Shown one piece after another: positions 38,578 to 46,627 of a stretch of DNA of 64,000 nt. The stretch covers positions 23,146 through 87,145 of the IMG/VR virus record IMGVR_UViG_3300025133_000055. One strand, written 5' to 3'. A model generated the notes under the pieces. It did no database searches and had not been told where the DNA came from. It saw only the letters and a program-made list of their open reading frames with translations. Both the position numbers and the translations under genes were made by a program. Positions within the stretch are counted from its first letter, which is position 1. Every line of letters begins with the position of its first letter. Source of the DNA: a virus.

Positions 38578-38945
38578 AATTATCCAGAAAAAGATTAAAA
38601 CAAATTATCGCTGAAGAAATTCAAAGAGTGGAAGAGATTAAAAATGATGCCGTTCAATTAGCGACAATGCAAGATCAAATGAGCCAAATCAATGGTGGTG
38701 GAGATGATCAACTGATAATAGATCTCGGTTCTATGTGCGACGAGATGATCGATCCAATCAGTAGACTTAGCGATGGGTCGATGCAGGGTGCTCTACGACT
38801 ATCTCTTGATAATTTAAGGGCAATTGTTGGCGAAATCGCACAAGATTTGAAAGGTAGAAGTAGGCAGGCGGTTCAATCGCCAGAACAACATATGGGGGGT
38901 GTGCAGCCGGCACAGGCGCCACCAACGCAAGAGGAGAATAGTTAA
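38574..38945 (+). CDS. Leader-tagged internal protein candidate, IIAEE (123 aa)
   Basis: MKLSRKRLKQIIAEEIQRVE with I12-A13-E14, a helical body (MCDEMIDPISRLSDGSMQGA) and a Pro/Gln-rich tail. ATGA overlap with the previous gene. Confidence 0.6.
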   Translation: MKLSRKRLKQIIAEEIQRVEEIKNDAVQLATMQDQMSQINGGGDDQLIIDLGSMCDEMIDPISRLSDGSMQGALRLSLDNLRAIVGEIAQDLKGRSRQAVQSPEQHMGGVQPAQAPPTQEENS

Positions 38946-39323
38946 ATGTCACGATGGGGAAAACCAATAAAAAATAAGAAAAGATTCGATGCTCGTTATT
39001 TTATGAGCGAAAGAGAAGAAAGGATTGATGAGATTCATCCTGGAGATCCTGGAATTGACTCTAAAAAAAGAGATAGAAAGGAGCCTGGGGTTGATGGTGC
39101 ACCATTCCCGGGTGGTTCAATTGAAGATCTTCCTCCTATTTCCGATGATATATTGCAACAAGAAAAAGAAAAAGCTCTAGCTACAAAATTGGGATTACCA
39201 TGGAAGGGTACCGGTGGTCCGAACAAGATGGAACCTGGAGATTTTGATTGGGATGATGTTGTTGATGAAGTGGAGGCTGCACAGGAAAGAACTGCACGTG
39301 CCACCGAATTGGAAGAAACTTGA
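38946..39323 (+). CDS. Basic-to-acidic virion-like protein (125 aa)
   Basis: Starts MSRWGKPIKNKKRFDARYFM, a different basic N-terminus (KKRFDARYFMSE) that I have seen on structural proteins of marine T4-like phages (from memory). The rest is Gly/Pro/Asp-rich and probably disordered. Contact TAA-ATG with the previous gene. Confidence 0.52.
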   Translation: MSRWGKPIKNKKRFDARYFMSEREERIDEIHPGDPGIDSKKRDRKEPGVDGAPFPGGSIEDLPPISDDILQQEKEKALATKLGLPWKGTGGPNKMEPGDFDWDDVVDEVEAAQERTARATELEET

Positions 39324-39363
39324 ATGAAGCACGATGATCAGGATGATCATCAATAATAAAAAA

Positions 39364-39855
39364 ATGAAAATTACACAATCACATTTAAAGAGACTTATTA
39401 AAGAAGAACTTCAAAAAGTTCTCCTTGAGGCGGAATATGATACAAAAGTAGCTATGGATATGGCATATCTTAACTGCGATAACGCAACAGCAGGAGAATT
39501 TTGTGGTGATTTTTTTAATAAAGAAAGGGCCGATCACTGGGTAGATCTCAGGGATGACCCAAAAGAGATAGAAAGAATAGGCCTATCCTTTCAGAAAAGA
39601 GGCTTATCTGCTGGAATGGTTGATCATTTGATGAAGATTTTAACCGTTATAAAATGCATTCGCGCTGGATCTGATCAAAATGAAACCGTCCAAAGAGAAA
39701 TTAAAACTATAGTTTCTGTTATTCGGGATATAATGGGTGTTGATGGAGAAATACAGTGTCCTCCAAGTGATACAGAAGAGCCTGAAGAATTAGATCACGA
39801 AGAAAGAGCCCAAAGATATCGAGATATTGGATACGGAAGGCCTTCTAGGGATTAA
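39364..39855 (+). CDS. Leader-tagged internal protein candidate, LIKEE (163 aa)
   Basis: MKITQSHLKRLIKEELQKVL, I12-K13-E14, then a helical domain with three cysteines (LNCDNATAGEFCGDFF, IKCIRAG) and an acidic end. The ATG at 39364 was chosen over 39334 because it restores the leader. Confidence 0.6.
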   Translation: MKITQSHLKRLIKEELQKVLLEAEYDTKVAMDMAYLNCDNATAGEFCGDFFNKERADHWVDLRDDPKEIERIGLSFQKRGLSAGMVDHLMKILTVIKCIRAGSDQNETVQREIKTIVSVIRDIMGVDGEIQCPPSDTEEPEELDHEERAQRYRDIGYGRPSRD

Positions 39856-39870
39856 GGGGGTGGTATAAAT

Positions 39871-39957
39871 ATGGATATTCCTATTCCATTACCGTGCTTA
39901 CTGTTTATTTTATTTGGATTATTTACTTTTTTGGTAGTACTTTATCTAAAAGATTAA
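39871..39957 (+). CDS. Very small membrane protein (28 aa)
   Basis: AAGGGGGTGG precedes the ATG. MDIPIPLPCLLFILFGLFTF is a single transmembrane helix ending LYLKD. No function assigned. Confidence 0.45.
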   Translation: MDIPIPLPCLLFILFGLFTFLVVLYLKD

Positions 39958-39971
39958 TAATTACTTATGAT

Positions 39972-40085
39972 ATGATGAAAAATAGAATTCCTTTAAAAGA
40001 TTACTTGACATTCATTGCCGGAGTTGGTATAATGGTATTAATGATGGCGGGATTGATTTCTCTTGCTCTCTTTGCAAATTGTTAA
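39972..40085 (+). CDS. Possible small membrane protein (37 aa)
   Basis: MMKNRIPLKDYLTFIAGVGI and a hydrophobic remainder (MVLMMAGLISLALF). No ribosome site is seen and a perfect promoter lies inside it, so the frame may be accidental. Confidence 0.3.
   Translation: MMKNRIPLKDYLTFIAGVGIMVLMMAGLISLALFANC
40005..40033 (+). promoter_or_regulatory. Perfect consensus sigma70-type promoter
   Basis: TTGACA at 40005-40010, 17-bp spacer, TATAAT at 40028-40033. It is followed 54 bp later by a late-type motif, so the 40113 gene has both promoter classes. Confidence 0.78.
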
Positions 40086-40095
40086 ACTATTTATA
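40086..40095 (+). promoter_or_regulatory. Late-promoter-like motif (ACTATTTATA)
   Basis: Ends 17 nt before the ATG at 40113, with AGGAGATC between. Confidence 0.62.
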
Positions 40096-40112
40096 GCAGG
40101 AGATCTCAAAGA

Positions 40113-40721
40113 ATGATAATAACAAAGAACCAGCTACGAAGAATTATCAAAGAAGAAATTCAAAAAGAGTTGCTTAAAGAGGGCGATGAGATAATTTTGG
40201 CCCAACAAATTATTGATTCAATAATTGGCAGCATACTTGGTGCCGGTCTCGGTGCACTCATCGCACTTCCTGGTATAGCGCTGGTTGATTGGTTGGGATC
40301 TCTTGGAATAGGTCCTGCGAAATATGATCATCAACTGAGAAAACAAGACGAAGCTAAAGCTTTGGAGAAAATTAAAGATGTTGTTGCGGGCACCTTCTTG
40401 GGCTCCGAAGATTATGAAGATCCAGACTACGAAGGTCCACCTCCAGGATACACCTCAATTGCACATGAAGAGGGGGCAAGAGAGAAGATAAAAAGAGAGA
40501 TTGATAGAAGGCTAGAAGAACTCAAAGCTAGTGACGAGATTGAGGAACTGCGCCAAATGTTCAGAGAAGAGACTGATTCAGAGAAATCAGGATCGGCAAA
40601 AGAAGATATAACACAAGTTTGGCCGCTGCATGCATATGATGAAAAATTGAACAATATGACCCTTAAGGGCGCCCAGGAATATCTTCAAGCGAGACAGCAA
40701 ACCAAAGACTGGAACGAATAA
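40113..40721 (+). CDS. Leader-tagged protein with membrane segment (202 aa)
   Basis: MIITKNQLRRIIKEEIQKEL (I12-K13-E14), then a Gly-zipper hydrophobic segment (IIGSILGAGLGALIALPGIA, about 35-60) and a long charged helix (REKIKREIDRRLEELKASDE). A capsid-internal protein with a membrane-inserting helix would suit delivery through the host inner membrane (inference). Confidence 0.6.
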   Translation: MIITKNQLRRIIKEEIQKELLKEGDEIILAQQIIDSIIGSILGAGLGALIALPGIALVDWLGSLGIGPAKYDHQLRKQDEAKALEKIKDVVAGTFLGSEDYEDPDYEGPPPGYTSIAHEEGAREKIKREIDRRLEELKASDEIEELRQMFREETDSEKSGSAKEDITQVWPLHAYDEKLNNMTLKGAQEYLQARQQTKDWNE

Positions 40722-40723
40722 AA

Positions 40724-41035
40724 ATGAAGCTTACAAAAAAATATTTAAGAAAATTTATTAAAGAGGAACTGGCCAAGGTCGTAGAAGACGAAGCTCACAA
40801 TCCACTGGCAGCGCGCAACACCCTAATGAGGGATCTTGGCGCAGGTGAGGCTACTCTTGGTGCAGTTGCACCTGAAGAGAGAAAATTTATCGCATTGTTA
40901 ACAAAAGATCAAGTTAAGCAAGCCAAGGATTTAGCACATGATTTTGACTGGTTTGTCCAAGAATTTACACCCGAACAGCAAAAGGCTAACGGGTGGCCAA
41001 TGGCCATTATCCGGCACGATTGGGAGGAGATGTAG
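40724..41035 (+). CDS. Leader-tagged internal protein candidate, FIKEE (103 aa)
   Basis: MKLTKKYLRKFIKEELAKVV, I12-K13-E14. The body has helices (DQVKQAKDLAHDFDWFVQEF) and ends IIRHDWEEM. Separated by 2 nt from the previous gene. Confidence 0.6.
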   Translation: MKLTKKYLRKFIKEELAKVVEDEAHNPLAARNTLMRDLGAGEATLGAVAPEERKFIALLTKDQVKQAKDLAHDFDWFVQEFTPEQQKANGWPMAIIRHDWEEM

Positions 41036-41036
41036 A

Positions 41037-41519
41037 ATGAAAATTACCAAAACACATTTAAGAAAAATTATTAAGGAAGAAGTTGTTCGTGTATGTCGCG
41101 AATACACTCTTTTGGCGGAGGGCCATGGCATTCCTGCTGATCGCTGGGACGATCGCAGTGACACGAACTATGCTCGGAAGACCTGGGTTGGCGATGAGAA
41201 TGTGCTTACTGTTCTTGCACAATATCTTTTTGATATTGGATTCCATGTCCACCCGGCCATGGAAGAGTTTCACGTGATTGAAGGATTTAAAGATTTTAAA
41301 GAAGATCTAAAAGATGGCCTCGGCTCTGATCAAATGAAGGCCACCATCAAGGATATCTCCGAACTTTTCGGAGAAGTCACCATAGAAGATGTTAAGGAAG
41401 CTATCGAGTCCCTGGAAGGGGAAGAAAGAGAGAGAGACGAGATTGATGATATCGCTGACCAGTTTGGGCTCGACCCCGAGGATCCGCGCCGGCTGATGGG
41501 TCATGACTCGTCGTACTAA
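41037..41519 (+). CDS. Leader-tagged internal protein candidate, IIKEE (160 aa)
   Basis: MKITKTHLRKIIKEEVVRVC, I12-K13-E14, a globular middle (LTVLAQYLFDIGFHVHPAME) and an acidic helix (ESLEGEERERDEIDDIADQF). GGGAGGAG precedes the ATG. The tmRNA gene starts 8 nt after its stop. Confidence 0.6.
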   Translation: MKITKTHLRKIIKEEVVRVCREYTLLAEGHGIPADRWDDRSDTNYARKTWVGDENVLTVLAQYLFDIGFHVHPAMEEFHVIEGFKDFKEDLKDGLGSDQMKATIKDISELFGEVTIEDVKEAIESLEGEERERDEIDDIADQFGLDPEDPRRLMGHDSSY

Positions 41520-41526
41520 TTTTAAC

Positions 41527-41869
41527 GGGGGTGTCCAGGTTTCGACGTGGTAAAATAAACGAATAGTGCAGGTGGTCGACTTCAATGAATGACCTTAAAC
41601 TTATTGAAATTTTGATAATTGCCAATAACAATAATCATTTCCAAGCCGTCGCTTTAGCGGCATAGCTTGCTGGGTCTTCGCTGACCTCGTTACCCAATAG
41701 CGAATAAGCAGGTGGTTCTGCCGACAGCAAAACACCCGAGTTGTTAATACTTGTAAAGCAGCGGGAATTTAACAAGCCATTTGATTGTTTAAGAAAATAA
41801 TCTAAACCTGTGAACGACTTGAACTGGACATTGCTGCGGACGCGGGTTCGATTCCCGCCACCTCCACCA
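41527..41869 (+). ncRNA. ssrA: tmRNA (transfer-messenger RNA)
   Basis: The 5' end GGGGGTGTCCAGGTTTCGAC and the 3' end with GCGGGTTCGATTCCCGC and CACCTCCACCA are diagnostic of one-piece tmRNA. The 7-bp acceptor stem is 41527-41533 with 41859-41865, followed by encoded ACCA. The tag reading frame is 41621-41665 (GCC to TAG) and encodes ANNNNHFQAVALAA, with the standard ALAA degradation signal. It rescues stalled ribosomes and marks nascent chains for ClpXP-type proteolysis. A phage copy may act with the ClpP-like enzymes (inference). Confidence 0.96.
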
Positions 41870-41892
41870 TTTTATTCTAACATGAGGAAATA

Positions 41893-42156
41893 ATGAAACC
41901 TTTAAAAATTGAACCGAAAGAGATCGACATAATTGTCGCCTCGTTGGGTAATTCTCTCGATACTTGGTCAAAACGAATCGAGGCCGAAGAACTTCCAGAT
42001 GATTTTGATCAGGATATAGCCGAAAATCTGTTTTTTGACATACTGGCGACATATGATAAGTTTTTAACCTTTCAAAATCAAATGACTGAGGACTTGGAAG
42101 AAAAAAAGGAAGAATTACCGGAGAATGTACTTGAGTTCCCAAGGGGAAATAGATGA
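41893..42156 (+). CDS. Acidic helical protein (87 aa)
   Basis: ATGAGGAAATA precedes the ATG. MKPLKIEPKEIDIIVASLGN and an acidic helix (MTEDLEEKKEELPENVLEF) ending PRGNR. Directly follows the tmRNA. A small frame in the same phase begins 21 nt later (42178). Function unknown. Confidence 0.5.
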   Translation: MKPLKIEPKEIDIIVASLGNSLDTWSKRIEAEELPDDFDQDIAENLFFDILATYDKFLTFQNQMTEDLEEKKEELPENVLEFPRGNR

Positions 42157-42177
42157 GTCATCCAACAATTAAGAGAT

Positions 42178-42312
42178 GTGCCGAATCCCGGTAAAGATTG
42201 GACCAAAAAGGTTAAACAAATGTGGCAAAGTAGGCTTGGATCTAAGGTTGCAGTTCATGTTGTGTATTCAAAAGTAAATTCTGGAAGTATTCAGAAGTTT
42301 CTCGAAGGATAA
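42178..42312 (+). CDS. Small basic protein (44 aa)
   Basis: GTG start: VPNPGKDWTKKVKQMWQSRL followed by a strand (GSKVAVHVVYSKV). The composition is protein-like, although the ribosome site (AAGAGA) is weak. It is in the same phase as the preceding gene, so it may be a separate gene or a part of it. Confidence 0.4.
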   Translation: MPNPGKDWTKKVKQMWQSRLGSKVAVHVVYSKVNSGSIQKFLEG

Positions 42313-42322
42313 ACTATTTATA
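42313..42322 (+). promoter_or_regulatory. Late-promoter-like motif (ACTATTTATA)
   Basis: Ends 3 nt before the ATG at 42326, which has no ribosome site, so the transcript would be leaderless if the motif acts as a -10 box. Confidence 0.5.
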
Positions 42323-42325
42323 GAC

Positions 42326-44158
42326 ATGAAGATGTTATTCGAAAATAAAGAATTAATTTTAGAATTTAATAATAAAGATAAGTCCGCCGTTTTAAAAGAC
42401 GGTGAAAAATTTACTGTGGCTTTTGAAATTGAATTAGAGACGGAACTAAACGAATACGACGACTGTGATTATGAAGATATTGAAGATATCATAATTGTGC
42501 TTCGTATGGAATTTCCAAATTTTATGAATAAATATGAAGCCAATCTTGATATTAAAGAAGATGGCTCGTTGACTTGTGGTGTTGAATTTACTATGGACCG
42601 GCCAAAATATATGACTGGTTTAAAAAATGCAATTGAATTTCTTGAATTATTTTTTAAGGATTATAAGAATCAAGATTATTTCTTTTTTAGCGAGAATACG
42701 GGACTTCATACCAACATTGGATATCTCGGTAAAGAAGGAGAGCTTGAGGGGGACTATAACTTTTTTAAAGCTCTCGCATTTTTAAATCACTCGCATGCAA
42801 CATCAGGTATGGGCTTTGGATCAAGAGAATTTTCGGGTTGGGCGACAGATCTCAAAGGACCAGCAATAAAAGATATCAAGAAATTTTTGAAGAGGCTTCC
42901 CGAGAGGAGCGGCGGAATGAAATTTTTATCAAAAGAAAAATTAATGAAAATGTATTTAGAAAGAAATTTCGATGATATATCAAAAATATTAAGTGATCAA
43001 GTTGAAAAAACAGCCGGCAAAACTTGGTCAAAAAAACAGGGATTTAATATAGATAATGTTGGCGACCTAAAATATATTGAGTTTAGATATCCAGGCAACC
43101 GCGATCCAAATCTCAAAAATATGACCAAGGCACTTCTATATTATTCTTTTATTGTTAAAGCTTCGGCTGATCCAGAATTTAAAAAAAGAGATTATATAAA
43201 AGATCTTATCGGGTTTTTTAATGAGGCGATGGACGACGAAAATAATACAAGTGCAGTTAAGGCTCCCTTTTTAAAAGAATTTAATAAAGGAATGGATTTT
43301 CTTGAGAATACTAATTCGGGTTTTAGTATCTTTTCATATTTAGAGGCGGCCCTCATAGATTCTATCGATTGGCAATGGGCAAATGAGAGGACACCAGTGG
43401 ATTTATTGAATGACACCAGGGAGCATGCCTCTAATATTGTGGAAAGAATTATTTATTGGGGGTTCGGAGGATTAATACATGTGCTTAAGCATAATACTTT
43501 TGCAGTATATAATGGCCTCTCTAAGGGTAAAGTCTCTCTCGATAGTTTAAAATTAAACCCAGCCGCAGTTTCGACTCATTTTAATGCATCTGCCAATGTG
43601 GAGAATAAATTAATTTCTCCAAAAGAATTTCAGAAACGATTGCCGGCAGCGCGGGTAGGCAGCGATCTTGATTTGATGCCGATATTTTCGTATCAGACTG
43701 GACGACAGCGGGATTTAACAAAAATAATGGATATAATTCTTAATAGTTCTAGTGCACTAGAAATCTCAGAAAAATTATATTCACCTTTCCCAATGAAAGA
43801 CGATTCTCCTATGGGCAAAATGCTTAAAGGGTATCCACTTAAGGGCAGCACTGATAGTGGTTTTTCAAAATCTGATAAAGAGGAGTTTGAAAATGCCTGG
43901 AAAGAGGATGAAGAGCCGTGGGAGGATGAAGAGCCGTGGGAGGATGATGACTACTCGCTATGGGAGGAGGAAGAGGAAGGAGTTCTTGCGGCCACAGATG
44001 TCAATGATCCGATTTTGTCATCGATCAGCGGCTGGCCTCCCACCGAAGAGGAGATACAAAGCCTAGTTGATGCCGGAATATTGGTCCGAAAAACACCAAC
44101 AAAAAAAGATAAAAAATTATCAGAACTCAAACAATATTTTAAGAAATATAAATTTTAA
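42326..44158 (+). CDS. Amidoligase-like protein 1 (610 aa)
   Basis: Motifs match the COOH-NH2 ligase (Amidoligase_2, glutamate-cysteine-ligase-like) fold: FEIELE at 33-38, EDGSLTCGVEF at 78-88, TGLHTNIG at 125-132 and YIEFRYPG near 250. These correspond to the carboxylate and Arg positions that hold ATP-Mg and substrates. Such enzymes form amide bonds on peptides or proteins. An acidic linker (PWEDEEPWEDDD) precedes the end LKQYFKKYKF, shared with the 50969 protein. Gamma-glutamylcyclotransferase and GNAT genes nearby fit known amidoligase contexts. Substrate unknown. Confidence 0.7.
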   Translation: MKMLFENKELILEFNNKDKSAVLKDGEKFTVAFEIELETELNEYDDCDYEDIEDIIIVLRMEFPNFMNKYEANLDIKEDGSLTCGVEFTMDRPKYMTGLKNAIEFLELFFKDYKNQDYFFFSENTGLHTNIGYLGKEGELEGDYNFFKALAFLNHSHATSGMGFGSREFSGWATDLKGPAIKDIKKFLKRLPERSGGMKFLSKEKLMKMYLERNFDDISKILSDQVEKTAGKTWSKKQGFNIDNVGDLKYIEFRYPGNRDPNLKNMTKALLYYSFIVKASADPEFKKRDYIKDLIGFFNEAMDDENNTSAVKAPFLKEFNKGMDFLENTNSGFSIFSYLEAALIDSIDWQWANERTPVDLLNDTREHASNIVERIIYWGFGGLIHVLKHNTFAVYNGLSKGKVSLDSLKLNPAAVSTHFNASANVENKLISPKEFQKRLPAARVGSDLDLMPIFSYQTGRQRDLTKIMDIILNSSSALEISEKLYSPFPMKDDSPMGKMLKGYPLKGSTDSGFSKSDKEEFENAWKEDEEPWEDEEPWEDDDYSLWEEEEEGVLAATDVNDPILSSISGWPPTEEEIQSLVDAGILVRKTPTKKDKKLSELKQYFKKYKF

Positions 44159-44171
44159 AAAAGGAAAGAAA

Positions 44172-44336
44172 ATGAAGCCACTTGAATGTGCCATCAAAGA
44201 AGAAGAAGAAGAAAAGGATATAAAAGAACCAGAGCAATATCATCTAGAAAAAGCCCTTGCGAAATGCGGAGACCATTGCATGCAAGAATTTGAAGATGTA
44301 TATAATATTTGGGACTGGCATAAAGGATGGGGCTAA
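44172..44336 (+). CDS. Small acidic protein (54 aa)
   Basis: AAGGAAAGAAA precedes the ATG. MKPLECAIKEEEEEKDIKEP, then CGDHCMQEFEDVYNIWDWHK with a CxxxC. Between the amidoligase and GGCT genes it could be a peptide substrate of the ligase, but that is a guess. Confidence 0.5.
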   Translation: MKPLECAIKEEEEEKDIKEPEQYHLEKALAKCGDHCMQEFEDVYNIWDWHKGWG

Positions 44337-44786
44337 ATGAAGGTTTTTGTTTACGGAACATTAATGGATGGCGAGCCCAACAACATCTTTTTACGAAAAG
44401 ATGCGACTTTTTTAGGCGAAGGGGAGACAAAGCCGCTCTATACTCTTTATGATCTTAACGCATTTCCGGCAATGGTTTTTGGTGGAGATACTTCAATAAA
44501 GGGCGAAGTATATGAAGTTTCCCAAAGTGCTCTAAGAGATTTGGATCGCTTAGAGAGCTATGATTCAAGGCACCCAGAACGTGGTCTCTATAACCGTCAG
44601 CTTATTCTTATTCAATTAAAAGATAGGGATGTGGCGGCTTTGGCATACTTTTTAGATGAGATTCCATTAACAGTTGCGGGCCATCCTCATCCAATAATTC
44701 CAAGCGGAGATTGGAGAGAGGCATTAAAAGGAGGTTATGTAGAAGATGAACCACTCATTAATAAAGAAGGGCGACAGAGGTTCTGA
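44337..44786 (+). CDS. Gamma-glutamylcyclotransferase-like protein (149 aa)
   Basis: VYGTLMDG at 5-12 is the substrate loop of the GGCT/AIG2 fold. GEVYEVSQSALRDLDRLESY includes the catalytic Glu region, and AYFLDE follows. The family opens gamma-glutamyl peptides into 5-oxoproline and free amine. Next to an amidoligase it may reverse or edit the amide tag. The gene abuts the previous stop and overlaps the amidase gene by 41 nt. Confidence 0.82.
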   Translation: MKVFVYGTLMDGEPNNIFLRKDATFLGEGETKPLYTLYDLNAFPAMVFGGDTSIKGEVYEVSQSALRDLDRLESYDSRHPERGLYNRQLILIQLKDRDVAALAYFLDEIPLTVAGHPHPIIPSGDWREALKGGYVEDEPLINKEGRQRF

Positions 44787-45666
44787 TGTTGCCTTATGTC
44801 AAAGATCACTAACAGAAAAAGGATATCCAACAACTGTGGATTCTAATTTTGGTCCTGGGACAGAGGCCAAAGTAAAAGAATTCCAGGGAGATAATGGTTT
44901 ATCCGTCGATGGAATCGTGGGCCAGAACACTTGGCGACTTCTCTTAAGGGTCATTGATTCCTGCGGCATCGAAAAGAAGCACATTGTTCACAATGGAAAG
45001 CTTATTCCAATTGGTTGGGACAAGGTTGTCTTGTGGCACGAACCAGGAGGCTTGGCTATCAAGCCGGGCCGATATTATGATAATTCTGGAAAAGCAGAAA
45101 GAAAACCAACAATGTTTGTTAATCATTGGGATGTCTGCCTTTCAGCAGAGAGTTGTACAAATATTTTGAATGATAGGGGTGTCTCGGTTCATTTCTGCCT
45201 AGATAATGACGGAACAATTTATCAGGTTCTTGATACACAACACGGTGGATGGCACTGCTCACGGGCAGCAGGGAACAAGAAAAGTATTGGAATCGAAATA
45301 AGCAATGCTTATTACCAGAAATATCAGAAGACATATGTAAAAAATGGATTTGGCGAAAGACCGATACAAACCGAGGGTTTGGTTCATGGACGAAAGCTCA
45401 ATCCATTTTTGTGGTTCTACCCTCGTCAAATTGAGGCTCTCAAGGCCCTGTGGACTGCCGTGAGTGTGTCCTACGGAATTCCCTTGGTCTATCCACAAAA
45501 TGATGATGGAACGCCTTGTACGACGACTCACGAGGGATGTATTAAAGGAACGTTCGAAGGTTTCTGTAATCATTACAACTTCACCGATCGGAAGATAGAT
45601 TGCGCTGGATTAGATATGTCTGGGCTCATAGAAGAAGTCAGGGGTTTTCTTCCAGATGATGACTAA
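44746..45666 (+). CDS. N-acetylmuramoyl-L-alanine amidase with peptidoglycan-binding domain
   Basis: 306 residues. The PG_binding_1 domain (8-65: GDRGSDVALCQRSLTEKGYP, FGPGTEAKVKEFQGDNGL, VDGIVGQNTW) is followed by an Amidase_2/PGRP-type domain with FVNHWDVC, HFCLDNDGTIYQVLDTQHGG, WHC and a late CNHYNF...DCAGLD that offer His/His/Cys zinc ligands. It cleaves the bond between muramic acid and the stem peptide. Likely the endolysin or a virion lysin. No signal peptide is seen, so access to the wall would need a holin or virion placement. Confidence 0.88.
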   Translation: MNHSLIKKGDRGSDVALCQRSLTEKGYPTTVDSNFGPGTEAKVKEFQGDNGLSVDGIVGQNTWRLLLRVIDSCGIEKKHIVHNGKLIPIGWDKVVLWHEPGGLAIKPGRYYDNSGKAERKPTMFVNHWDVCLSAESCTNILNDRGVSVHFCLDNDGTIYQVLDTQHGGWHCSRAAGNKKSIGIEISNAYYQKYQKTYVKNGFGERPIQTEGLVHGRKLNPFLWFYPRQIEALKALWTAVSVSYGIPLVYPQNDDGTPCTTTHEGCIKGTFEGFCNHYNFTDRKIDCAGLDMSGLIEEVRGFLPDDD

Positions 45667-45671
45667 TTATA
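45662..45671 (+). promoter_or_regulatory. Late-promoter-like motif (ACTAATTATA)
   Basis: Overlaps the stop of the amidase gene and ends 3 nt before the GTG of the first MKLLLENWR gene. Confidence 0.58.
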
Positions 45672-45674
45672 GTC

Positions 45675-46232
45675 GTGAAACTCCTACTTGAAAATTGGCG
45701 ACATTTCTTAAACGAAAGTGTTAACCCTGAAGAGGAATTATACTTGGGGGAAATTCAAGTAGAGGATAAGGTCATACCGGTTTTTCTTGACCCCGAAAAC
45801 GGAATTGGCCAAGTGCCGTGGAATCAGAATATTAATTATGTGGGTTTTGTTGTCTATATGACGCCAAGTGAATTTTTAAGATTAAATCCATCACGCAGTT
45901 CAGGAGAAGAATCTTTTCAATCCTTGAAGGATTATATGCTGTCTCAAGAAGAACTAAAAATTGGCCCTCCATTTTTGCAGCCGCGATGGGATGAAGAATC
46001 AAATCGCTGGATAATCAAACAACATGAAGGTCGAGGTAGAATGTTGGTTTTAAATGAATATATGCCTGATGAAGAAATTCCCGTGCATGTTTTTCCCCGA
46101 GGAGGACTTAGATCGCGTCATATAACAGATGAAATGCTTTTTGCTGATATGTTGTCTGATCCTCGCGGAGACTCTGATAATGTCTTCTCGCCAACAAAAG
46201 TAATTTTAAATGGAGAAACCAGAACACAATGA
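45675..46232 (+). CDS. Cargo gene 1: leader plus HEGRGRM domain (185 aa)
   Basis: GTG start, leader MKLLLENWRHFLNES encoded by the 26-bp leader repeat. The C-terminal half (IIKQHEGRGRMLVLNEYMPD, IPVHVFPRGG) resembles ParB/Srx-like phage domains with an HEGRxR motif and a following VPVxV strand. Function not proven. First of seven linked genes that overlap or abut by ATGA. Confidence 0.6.
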   Translation: MKLLLENWRHFLNESVNPEEELYLGEIQVEDKVIPVFLDPENGIGQVPWNQNINYVGFVVYMTPSEFLRLNPSRSSGEESFQSLKDYMLSQEELKIGPPFLQPRWDEESNRWIIKQHEGRGRMLVLNEYMPDEEIPVHVFPRGGLRSRHITDEMLFADMLSDPRGDSDNVFSPTKVILNGETRTQ

Positions 46233-46627
46233 AGCTCCTACTTGAAAATTGGCGGAAGTATATAATAGATGAGGTAAAAATTTCAACTGAAGACGATAAG
46301 AGGATCTTTCAGATAGACGGCGGAAGGATAACTGTCATAGAAAACAGTAAATGGGCCGGTGGCGCTCATTCGATATACGATTTTTTTGTTGATGAAAATA
46401 AAAGAGGCGAAGGTTTAGGAAAGAAATTAATCCAGATAGTGTTGGATAAATATCCGAGTAAAGAAATCTCCGCGCAAGTAAGCAGTTTAGCTTCCTTGAA
46501 GGCTTTTATGGATTCGGGTTTTAAACCCTCCGAAAAGCCCGATGCTTCTTTTGAAGAAGCAAAAGAAATTTTTGATTTCAACTCTAGTAGCCTAAATTTG
46601 AGGATTAACTATGAAACTCCTACTTGA
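46229..46627 (+). CDS. Cargo gene 2: leader plus GNAT acetyltransferase (132 aa)
   Basis: Leader MKLLLENWRKYIIDE. The rest is a short GNAT fold: IYDFFVDENKRGEGLGKKLI with the acetyl-CoA loop RGEGLG at 59-64, then SSLASLKAFMDSGFKPSEKP. It would acetylate a small molecule or protein. If packaged, it would act at once in the new host cell. Confidence 0.75.
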   Translation: MKLLLENWRKYIIDEVKISTEDDKRIFQIDGGRITVIENSKWAGGAHSIYDFFVDENKRGEGLGKKLIQIVLDKYPSKEISAQVSSLASLKAFMDSGFKPSEKPDASFEEAKEIFDFNSSSLNLRINYETPT

